NCBI GenBank assembly: GCA_903958395.1
Contig: CAJBSZ010000096.1
Coordinates: forward strand, 1 to 37,926
DNA length: 37,926 nucleotides
Origin: an uncultured bacterium
GTDB taxonomy: Bacteria; Verrucomicrobiota; Kiritimatiellia; CAIKKV01; CAITUY01
Direction of reading: 5' to 3'
Position numbers and translations under genes: made by a program. This document shows positions 31,341 through 37,926 of the stretch, in pieces. The stretch's first letter is position 1. Every line of letters begins with the position of its first letter. The notes below the pieces were generated by a model. The model was not told the DNA's origin, made no database searches, and saw only the letters and a list, made by a program, of their open reading frames with translations.

Positions 31341-33754
31341 GAGGGATCTCCTTCCGTCGGGGTTTGGAATCGCTGTCGGTACTTCAAGTATACAAAGGCG
31401 GCACCAAGCAGCATGATGCCGAGGACGATGAACGCCACGATCTTGTAGAGCGCATCGAGGTGCGCGAGATCCGAAAAGAATATCTTCAGAACCACTACCA
31501 CAAAACCAGCAAGTCCTGCATAGCGCAGCCCCTTAACGGATCGGACAAGGCCGAATAGCAACAGCGTAAGCGCATAGGCCGCCCAGAGCAGCGTGATACC
31601 CCCTGCCCGGAGCCCCGGAACAAACCAGGCGAGCGCGGTATTCATCTCCAGCGACAAATATACGAACAGCAGCAGCAGCGCGGCAATGCCGACGATTCGG
31701 CCGACGCGGCGGCCCGGCTCATTCCCCCGTGACTGGAAAAAGATCAGGGAGAGCAGGCCTATACATAAGCCAAAATCCACAAACCGGATCAGCGCAAGAC
31801 CGGGGAGATAGTCGCCTCCATAACACCAGGAACTGCTGTTCATGTTTAACCGCCAACCGTCCATATCAAGCCCAAGCAACTTGATTACCAACCCGAGCGA
31901 CAGAAGCCCCAGCGCCCGCGGAACCCACGTTGCGCCATCCTGCCGCGCCACGGCCAACAGGAACAAACCAAGCGCGAACCATGCCAGCGTCATAGCCGGT
32001 ACCGAAAGGGCGGGCCAGAAAAACCCGCAGGTGCGGTACAGTTCGAAGTGGGCATAGACAAACAGAACGCCGCACGCCAGTGCGGCGATAATGCCGCCGG
32101 CCGCACCCTGCCAGGAATCTGACGCCAGATCATTTTCCGGCACCACGGCGAGGGATCCCGAGGCCGGGGGCCGTCGCAGGAATTTCCAAGCGACTCCGAG
32201 CGAGGCGATCGGTACACCGATCGACAGGAGCCGCTCACCGGCAATCTTCAGGTACGCCACCCACGTGGTGTCCGGCGGGAGCCACATGGAAAACTGCCGG
32301 TGCATATCCCAGAAGGCGAGACGCCCCACCGATAATAGACACGCGGCACAGCCGAGCAGGCGCAGGAACCGGCTGTCGATCTTGCCGGCCAGCCATAGCA
32401 TCACCACGCCCTGCAATGCCCAGCTTGTCGTAATCCACTGCCTGGACAAGGCCAGAGAAGGCGTCATGGCCGTAAACAGTGCGGCCAGCGCCAGGAAAGT
32501 GTAGAGCAGTCCGCGATCTCGCCGCTTTCCCGCAAGAAAAACCCGCGTGAGTACAATAAAAAACACCGCCAATGCCAGGGCCGGAAAGGCCGCAAACTTT
32601 TCAGGATAACCGGTCGTGATCACCCGGTGGGTCAGGCCGAAGAACATCACCGCATTGGCCATGATGCCAAGCAGTTCCAGCAAACCGGCCTTCACGCCAT
32701 GCGCCAGATTATGCAGGATCATCACAGCGGCATAGAGAACAAAGAAACCTATGAGAAAGGGCAGGACATCAACGAAATCGGTGACAATATACTGCTTGGC
32801 GATTGCTGCTGTCGCCAGGCCGTAGGTCAGCACCAGACCCAGGTAATTCAGGAGGGGCCAGTGCCGGCGACGGGCGATGCCCAGAATGCCGACCCCGAGC
32901 AGTAGCATATAGCCGAAAAAGCCCGGAAAGTTCTTTTCGCCGGTGCTGAGCATCACGGGCGTCCCGTAACCGCCGAGGATGCCGAGCACGGCGACGAGCA
33001 ACGAGTTCAGCCGCACCGCCAGAGTTCCGGCAACCAGTGTCACCAGCGCCATCAGGCCGAAGGCCGCGAGGGCTCCGATCAGGTGGTAGAAATTGCAGGC
33101 GGCAAACATGCTGAAGTAGAGGATCGCCAGACCGCCGCCAATCAGCCCCTGCCCCACCAGCTGGTAGGGCTTCCCGATCATCCTCACGCCGCCGACCAGC
33201 ATACCCACGCCAGTCAGGACGCTTAACGCCACGCGGGCCTCAGGGCCCAGCATCCCATGCTCAATGGAATACTTGAGAAAGAACCCGATGCCGACGACAA
33301 CAACAACGATACCCGCCCGCAGCAGCCAGTTTGTGGCCACGGCGAATTCCCACGATGTGCCCGGTCGGCGAAATTCGTCGCCGATCACAATCCAGTTCCA
33401 AATCTTTCTCAGGATCTCCGTAGCCTTGACCTGGAATTCATTGGGCTCTTTTGGAGGGGGCATGAGCGGCGGAGGAACGGAGGCCGCCTTTTCCTTCGGT
33501 ATGGGCGGAGGAACAAAAACAGGCTTCTGAACGGGCATGGGTTGCGCTACGGGAATCACCGGCGCCGGAACCGGAACGACTGGTTTCGGTTGGGCGGGAG
33601 GCGTCTCGCGGCGCGCCAGCAGAATGGCCAGCACATCAGCCTGCCGCTTTTGCTCACCCCGGATCTTGAAGGCCATGATCATCGAAATAATCGGCGCAAC
33701 AACCAGCGCAAGCGCCACGGCCACAACCAACCAAATCATCGTTTCACTATTCAT
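31337..33754 (-). CDS. DUF2339 family polytopic membrane protein
   Basis: An 805-residue protein with an N-terminal membrane segment (about residues 8-28), a proline-rich linker (about 50-100, PAQPKPVVPVPAPVIPVAQP), and then about twenty or more hydrophobic segments. The segment after the linker, WNWIVIGDEFRRPGTSWEFAVATNWLLRAGIVVVVVGIGFFLKYSIEHG, is the conserved beginning of the DUF2339 core. The function is unknown; the fold suggests transport or polymer handling across the inner membrane, with DUF3999 supplying a periplasmic domain. Its ATG is inside the last codons of the truncated DUF1016 frame, with GGGAGAGA upstream as a ribosome-binding site. Confidence 0.9.
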   Translation of the reverse strand: MNSETMIWLVVAVALALVVAPIISMIMAFKIRGEQKRQADVLAILLARRETPPAQPKPVVPVPAPVIPVAQPMPVQKPVFVPPPIPKEKAASVPPPLMPPPKEPNEFQVKATEILRKIWNWIVIGDEFRRPGTSWEFAVATNWLLRAGIVVVVVGIGFFLKYSIEHGMLGPEARVALSVLTGVGMLVGGVRMIGKPYQLVGQGLIGGGLAILYFSMFAACNFYHLIGALAAFGLMALVTLVAGTLAVRLNSLLVAVLGILGGYGTPVMLSTGEKNFPGFFGYMLLLGVGILGIARRRHWPLLNYLGLVLTYGLATAAIAKQYIVTDFVDVLPFLIGFFVLYAAVMILHNLAHGVKAGLLELLGIMANAVMFFGLTHRVITTGYPEKFAAFPALALAVFFIVLTRVFLAGKRRDRGLLYTFLALAALFTAMTPSLALSRQWITTSWALQGVVMLWLAGKIDSRFLRLLGCAACLLSVGRLAFWDMHRQFSMWLPPDTTWVAYLKIAGERLLSIGVPIASLGVAWKFLRRPPASGSLAVVPENDLASDSWQGAAGGIIAALACGVLFVYAHFELYRTCGFFWPALSVPAMTLAWFALGLFLLAVARQDGATWVPRALGLLSLGLVIKLLGLDMDGWRLNMNSSSWCYGGDYLPGLALIRFVDFGLCIGLLSLIFFQSRGNEPGRRVGRIVGIAALLLLFVYLSLEMNTALAWFVPGLRAGGITLLWAAYALTLLLFGLVRSVKGLRYAGLAGFVVVVLKIFFSDLAHLDALYKIVAFIVLGIMLLGAAFVYLKYRQRFQTPTEGDPS

Positions 33755-34031
33755 GAGTCTCTCCCGTATTCCGTCGGGCTATTTCAGCGTAGCTGAACCC
33801 ACGACCATACTCAGCCGTCAATTCTCGTGACACTGTCACGAGAATTCGCTTCCCGTAAGCCGCACGACTATCCTCGAGGTTGTCCTTCAAGAGACGGCAC
33901 CCGACATGCCAGCAGAGCATCGTCGTCGTGGCGTTTGCCACGGTGGCAACGCGCTGGCGAGCGGACTGAATAAGGCCGCGCAAATCGGCGAGGAGCACTT
34001 TGCTGTCCGAGCGCGTGGCTGTTTTTTTCAT
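33747..34031 (-). pseudogene. Truncated DUF1016 (YhcG) nuclease-family gene, N-terminal part only
   Basis: The frame from ATG 34031 encodes about 94 residues matching the DUF1016 N-terminal domain: LLADLRGLIQSARQRVATVANATTTMLCWHVGCRLLK and YGKRILVTVSRELTAEYGRGFSYAEIARR. In full-length YhcG-type proteins this helical domain is followed by more than 200 residues with a PD-(D/E)XK nuclease fold; here the frame ends with NTGETHE and a stop directly in the DUF2339 start region. The remainder was not found in the window. A short free-standing N-terminal domain is possible, but loss of the 3' part by recombination beside DUF2339 is more likely. Confidence 0.75.
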
Positions 34032-34197
34032 AGCATGACGGCCATTCTTTCGGGGTGTTATCCACACGAGTAGCAAAGGTGGCGACTTCGTGTTTTTACC
34101 GCCTTATGCACCGATGAATGGAGAATAGTTCGCTGGTAGTAGAGAATCAAGGATTGAACCTAAGGGGTCACTAACGAGGCGGCAATGGCTTTCTCAA

Positions 34198-34244
34198 GGC
34201 TCCGTGGGAGGGGCGCTGTGCGCCGCGACCTTCTCCCGGGAGCC
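34198..34244. repeat. Three-tier nested palindrome between rimO and the DUF1016 fragment
   Basis: Three stems are nested: GGCTCC (34198-34203) with GGAGCC (34239-34244), GGGAG (34206-34210) with CTCCC (34233-34237), and GGCGC (34212-34216) with GCGCC (34220-34224) around a TGT loop. No T-run follows. The compact, GC-rich layered form resembles REP-type mobile palindromes. The surrounding 34032-34343 has no supported gene. Confidence 0.6.
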
Positions 34245-34343
34245 TGTCTAGTCCCTCTGGCTGTGTTTCGCGCGTTTCACATGCACAAAACCTCTTGCAC
34301 AACCCGTTTAGCATTGGCTTTTTTGATCGCCTGCAGCGCCTGG

Positions 34344-35693
34344 CTAGGCATGGATTTGCGCCTTCAAGTCATAACCAGTGGCGCCGGTGTACTGGATTTT
34401 GACCAGGGTGCCGGGCTTGGCATTAGCAGACACACCCTTGACCTGCGTGATGCCATCCACCTCGGGAGCCTGGCCCCGGGAACGAGCTTCCCATAGTGTA
34501 TTCGGAAGCGGTCGGATGAGTAGGGCTTCATCCTCGCGCCCTCGTTTCCCGCGGGCTTTCCGGAAGACGATCTCCTGCTGGATGGCCATGAGTGTGTCCC
34601 GCCTGCGTTGCGCGGTGGCGGACGAAACTTGATGGGGCAACTTTGCCGCCGCCGTGGATTCCTCCGGGGAATACGCAAAAACACCGAGATGATCGAATTC
34701 GGTTGCCCTGACAAATCTCACGAGCTCATTAAACTGCGCGACCGTCTCACCGGGGAATCCCACCAGACAGGTCGTGCGCAACACCACACCGGGTAACCGG
34801 GCCCGGGCACGCTCCGGAAACTGCCGCACGGCGTCCATGCCGCCGGGCCGCCGCATCGCCCTCAACACGGCGTCATGTGCATGCTGGATCGGGATATCGA
34901 GGTAGCGACACACCTGATTGACTTCACCCATGGTATCGAGCAATTCGTCGGTCAGGTAAGCCGGGTGTCCATAGAGCAGCCGGATCCAGAATTTTCCGCC
35001 CAGTTTCCCAAGCCGGCGAAGAAGTTCCGGTAAGTCGGCTCCATCCTTCCTGTCGAAACCGTAGCGCGTCGTATCCTGGGAAATCAAATTCAACTCTCGG
35101 ATCCCCTGCCCCAGAAGCGTTTCGGCCTCTCTTACAATATCGTCTATCCCCCGGGACCGATAGCGCCCACGGATAGCGGGAATGGCACAAAAGGCGCACT
35201 TATGATTACAGCCTTCGGCAATCTTCAGATACGCAAAAGGTCCGCCCGTGAGAATGATTCGGGAGGGCAACGGACTGAACACTTTTCGTGACACGGCAGA
35301 AACATTGAGAATACCGCTCTCGCCTTGTCCCAACTTCCGGACCACACGCCCGATCTCCGCCAATTGATCCAGCCCGATAAAGGCATCAACCTCGGGCATG
35401 GCGCGTTGAAGCTCCGCCTGATAGCGCTGGATGAGACAACCGGCCACAATGACGGCCCGGCATCCGCCGGATTGCTTCAGCTGGCACGCCCGCAAGATGG
35501 CATCCACCGACTCCTCCTTGGCGTCGCCGATGAACCCGCAGGTGTTCACCAGGATCACATCCGCCTCCTCCGGCGAGCGCGCAAGGGCAATTCCTTCCGC
35601 GCGGAGAACAGACGCCATATGCTCGGAATCAACCAGATTCTTGGCACACCCCAGACTGATGAAGCCGACGGAAAGCATGGAGTGTCGCGTCAT
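34344..35693 (-). CDS. rimO: Ribosomal protein S12 methylthiotransferase RimO
   Basis: A 449-residue radical-SAM enzyme that methylthiolates an aspartate of ribosomal protein S12. The N-terminal MTTase domain begins VGFISLGCAKNLVDSE with the first cluster cysteine, then VNTCGFIGDAKEES and GCLIQRY. The radical-SAM motif is CNHKCAFCAIP (CxxxCxxC), followed by RGRYRSR and, later, LVGFPGET. The C-terminal TRAM part is present (GREDEALLIRPL...TLVKIQYTGATGYDLKAQ). ISLGCAKNLVDSE separates RimO from MiaB. ATG at 35693 is chosen for CAGGG just upstream; MLSVGF at 35678 is the alternative. It follows the RodZ-like gene by 12 bases. Confidence 0.96.
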   Translation of the reverse strand: MTRHSMLSVGFISLGCAKNLVDSEHMASVLRAEGIALARSPEEADVILVNTCGFIGDAKEESVDAILRACQLKQSGGCRAVIVAGCLIQRYQAELQRAMPEVDAFIGLDQLAEIGRVVRKLGQGESGILNVSAVSRKVFSPLPSRIILTGGPFAYLKIAEGCNHKCAFCAIPAIRGRYRSRGIDDIVREAETLLGQGIRELNLISQDTTRYGFDRKDGADLPELLRRLGKLGGKFWIRLLYGHPAYLTDELLDTMGEVNQVCRYLDIPIQHAHDAVLRAMRRPGGMDAVRQFPERARARLPGVVLRTTCLVGFPGETVAQFNELVRFVRATEFDHLGVFAYSPEESTAAAKLPHQVSSATAQRRRDTLMAIQQEIVFRKARGKRGREDEALLIRPLPNTLWEARSRGQAPEVDGITQVKGVSANAKPGTLVKIQYTGATGYDLKAQIHA

Positions 35694-35705
35694 ACCACCC
35701 TGCCG

Positions 35706-36425
35706 CTATTTCAGTTTGATATAGGGCGGCGGGGGCGGTTCCGCCAGGCGCAGGGATCGCGAGCCGGTGATCTTTTTTACAGGAGCCGGAGCGAGGGTCG
35801 CGGAGGCAACCGGGGCTTTCGATCCCGAAAAGAGGGAGATTCCACTGGCCACCAGAATGGCCACCACGAGGACGGCAAACGCGATGGCGGCATAACGCCC
35901 GATCGGAATCGGTGCCGGTTCCGAATAATCACGGCGGGTCGAGGACAGTCGGGACTGGCTTCGTGGCGCCTCCTGACGGGACGCCTGATAACGCGCCCCG
36001 GCCTCGACAAACGTCTGGAGAGTATCCCGGGCAGCCGTCGCCACGGAATTGACGACATGTGTCAGGGCCGAGCCACTGGTCTCCCTGAATCGAGCCAACG
36101 GCGAGGGCACCGGAAGTCCATCATTCATGGTGGCGGGCGCCGGTATTTCGGTTTTCAGCGTGGGCCGGACCGAATGCGCGTACTGGCTGAGGTAGAGGCG
36201 GATCAAGGGGGCTGGATCGAGCCCCACCAGTTCGGCATACATTTTAATAAACCCTTTTCCATAAAGCGGTGCAGGAATGTCGCTGTAATCATCATTCTCC
36301 AAGGCTTGAATGATGTGGGTTTTGATCCGGGTCGCCTCCACCACATCGGCGATGCTGTAACGATGGTTTTCGCGAGCAGCCCGCAACAGGGCTCCGGGGG
36401 TTCTGGGGGTAAGCAATTCACTCAT
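35706..36425 (-). CDS. RodZ-like protein with helix-turn-helix and membrane anchor
   Basis: A 239-residue protein. The N-terminal HTH_25 domain (about residues 8-80) shows LLRAARENHRYSIADVVEATRIKTHIIQALENDDYSDIPAPLYGKGFIKMYAELVGLDP, the hallmark of RodZ and its relatives. A linker of about 90 residues leads to one membrane segment (about 178-200, YAAIAFAVLVVAILVASGISLF) and a short periplasmic proline-rich tail (AEPPPPPYIKLK). The RodZ C-terminal beta domain is missing, so the protein is shorter than the E. coli form. RodZ links MreB to the wall-elongation machinery; that role is plausible. The ATG overlaps the ftsK stop (ATGA). Confidence 0.86.
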   Translation of the reverse strand: MSELLTPRTPGALLRAARENHRYSIADVVEATRIKTHIIQALENDDYSDIPAPLYGKGFIKMYAELVGLDPAPLIRLYLSQYAHSVRPTLKTEIPAPATMNDGLPVPSPLARFRETSGSALTHVVNSVATAARDTLQTFVEAGARYQASRQEAPRSQSRLSSTRRDYSEPAPIPIGRYAAIAFAVLVVAILVASGISLFSGSKAPVASATLAPAPVKKITGSRSLRLAEPPPPPYIKLK

Positions 36426-37926
36426 GGTTTTTCATCCTGTTCTTCGCTGGAATTCTCAGGCATCTGCCCATCCATATCAATGAGGATCTCGCGCGGATCG
36501 GACCCCCGGGCCGGGCCGACCATCCCGCGCTCCTCCAGAACATCCATGATCCGGGCGGCCCGGGTATACCCGATTCGCAGCCGGCGCTGCAGGGAGGAGG
36601 TTGAAGCCCGCTGGGTTTCCCGGATGATCTGAACGGCCATTTCAATAAGCTGGTCATCCTCGGCATCATCCCCGCCCTTGGCGAGCATCTCGTCAAAACT
36701 AGCCGCGGGCTTCGCCTCGGGAACAGGCATCGTGGCGGCGCCGCCCCGTGACGACTCCGTTTTCTTCGTGGCGTTTCCGGCGACGACCGGTTCGTCAACC
36801 TCCATCGGGCACTGCTTCTTGATGAAGTCCACAATTTTCCGGATATCCTCATCCGAGACCAACGCGCCCTGGGCGCGGATCAGCTTGCTGGCGCCGGGCG
36901 GCAGGAAAAGCATATCCCCGCGGCCCATGAGCTTATCGGCGCCGTTGGCGTCAAGAATGGTACGACTGTCATTTTTCTGCGCCACCTGAAAGGCGATACG
37001 CGCGGGGAAATTAGCCTTGATCGTTCCGGTGATGACATCCACCGAGGGCCGTTGCGTGGCCAAAATCATGTGGATGCCAACCGCCCGTGAAAGCTGGGCG
37101 AGCCGTGCGATATAATTTTCGATTTCGGCCTGGGCCGTCATCATCAGGTCGGCGAGTTCGTCTACGATGATAACGATATAGCTCAACCGGTCAGGTAACT
37201 TCGAAACTTCCTCACCCTCGCCGAATAAACTGGCCTGTTTCTCTACGGGGCGTGCGTTGTAGCTCTTGATATTGCGCACGCCGGCCTTGGCCATGATCCG
37301 GTATCGGCGTTCCATTTCGGTAATGGCCCAGCGCAAGGCGCCGGCAACGCGCTTCGGGTCGGTGATGACCTCGTTTCGCGCGCCGAGCAAATGCGGAAGG
37401 TGGTTATACACGGAGAATTCGACGATCTTGGGATCGATCAACATCAACTGGAGTTGATCCGGCGAGCGAGACATGAACAGACCGGCCAGAATGGAATTCA
37501 TGCAAACGGTTTTTCCGGATCCGGTGGCGCCGGCGACGAGCAGATGCGGCATGCTCGCGAGATCCGTTATCAGATCGTTCCCGCCCACATCCTTACCCAG
37601 CACAATGGGGATTTCCATGCGGGACGGATGCCAGTGGGCGCCTTCCAGCATTTCGCGCAGGTAGACAATACTGGTGGCGCTGTTGGGCACCTCGATTCCC
37701 ACCGTTCCTTTTCCGGGGATGGGTGCCTGAACACGGACACTGTTGGCCTTGAGTGAAAGTGCCAGGTTGTTGCTGAGGCCGGCGATCCGCTCGACCTTCA
37801 CGCCGGGCGCGGGAATCAATTCAAAACGGGTCACGGAAGGACCACACTCCACCGTCTTGAGTTCCGTCTTGATCCCGAACTCCTCAAGAGTTTGGATAAT
37901 GATGCGACCGGTCGCATCGGTATCCC
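36422..37926 (-). CDS. ftsK: DNA translocase FtsK/SpoIIIE, C-terminal part (5' end beyond the window)
   Basis: The frame runs from the right edge of the window without a start, so at least 500 residues are seen and the N-terminal membrane part is outside. The alpha and beta motor domains contain GPSVTRFELIPAPGVKV, Walker A AGATGSGKTVCMNS, Walker B YIVIIVDELADLMM and MILATQRPSVDVITGTIKANFPARIAFQV. The C-terminal gamma winged-helix domain, which recognises KOPS-type chromosome sequences, is present (DQLIEMAVQII...RRLRIGYTRAARIMDVLEERGMVGP). FtsK pumps DNA at the division septum and helps dimer resolution. It overlaps the RodZ-like gene by four bases and leads the rodZ-rimO group. Confidence 0.97.
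   Translation of the reverse strand, partial: DTDATGRIIIQTLEEFGIKTELKTVECGPSVTRFELIPAPGVKVERIAGLSNNLALSLKANSVRVQAPIPGKGTVGIEVPNSATSIVYLREMLEGAHWHPSRMEIPIVLGKDVGGNDLITDLASMPHLLVAGATGSGKTVCMNSILAGLFMSRSPDQLQLMLIDPKIVEFSVYNHLPHLLGARNEVITDPKRVAGALRWAITEMERRYRIMAKAGVRNIKSYNARPVEKQASLFGEGEEVSKLPDRLSYIVIIVDELADLMMTAQAEIENYIARLAQLSRAVGIHMILATQRPSVDVITGTIKANFPARIAFQVAQKNDSRTILDANGADKLMGRGDMLFLPPGASKLIRAQGALVSDEDIRKIVDFIKKQCPMEVDEPVVAGNATKKTESSRGGAATMPVPEAKPAASFDEMLAKGGDDAEDDQLIEMAVQIIRETQRASTSSLQRRLRIGYTRAARIMDVLEERGMVGPARGSDPREILIDMDGQMPENSSEEQDEKP

Noticed and set aside
34185-34496. Open frame of 103 codons on the plus strand with a hydrophobic stretch
   Set aside because: Half of it is antisense to the rimO 3' end and the rest covers the nested palindrome; no ribosome-binding site was seen.

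Overview
The window is a chromosomal segment of a Gram-negative bacterium of moderately high GC content. Gram-negative character is suggested by a probable outer-membrane beta-barrel protein, an EpmA-type EF-P lysyl-ligase and a DUF2339/DUF3999 membrane pair. Gene content would suit a member of the PVC superphylum (Verrucomicrobiota/Kiritimatiellota-like), but that placement is an inference from memory of gene order and was not tested. No rRNA, CRISPR array, intact insertion sequence, prophage or plasmid origin was seen.

Layout. (1) 209-4234: a Nudix-family gene and a NarL-type regulator on the minus strand, divergent from a translationally coupled set of HisKA_2 kinase, receiver-HisKA_2 kinase and NarL-type regulator. 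(2) 4254-7565: efp-epmA (plus) converges on the ribosomal/GTPase operon rplU-rpmA-obgE (minus), with readable promoters for both. (3) 7651-11120: three nucleotide-sugar genes (UDP-GlcNAc 2-epimerase, UDP-glucuronate-4-epimerase-like enzyme, UDP-GlcNAc/Glc 6-dehydrogenase). (4) 11135-17822: an accessory-looking stretch with small membrane proteins, a cell-envelope protein with a possible NlpC/P60-like domain, two receiver-only proteins sharing a cysteine-rich loop, a PRiA4b-ORF3 protein paired with a small unknown protein, tRNA-Gln(CUG), a truncated tRNA-Gln copy, a truncated alpha/beta hydrolase, GC-rich palindromes and a PAS-PAS-HisKA_3 kinase. (5) 18040-20761: an ammonium unit of transporter, PII protein and outer-membrane protein, preceded by a possible sigma-54 site and closed by a strong terminator. 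(6) 20799-27210: two exported putative zinc peptidases, an ExeA-type ATPase and a large hybrid kinase with a periplasmic solute-binding domain. (7) 27228-37926, all minus strand: ftsK (running off the right edge), a RodZ-like gene, rimO, a gap with a palindrome and a truncated DUF1016 nuclease gene, DUF2339, DUF3999, pgsA, a CxxC protein and a D-aminoacylase.

How the genes work together. Many neighbours overlap by four bases or abut, so translational coupling is the main organising theme. Signalling genes are abundant: four histidine kinases and four stand-alone response regulators, apart from the receivers fused to two of the kinases. The observations most worth following are the PII protein with glutamate in place of the uridylylated Tyr51, in an operon with an ammonium transporter and a barrel protein; the paired receiver proteins with a conserved cysteine loop beside the phosphoacceptor aspartate; the NarL-type regulator with a degenerate phosphorylation pocket next to a kinase pair without an evident sensor domain; and the tRNA-Gln remnant region.
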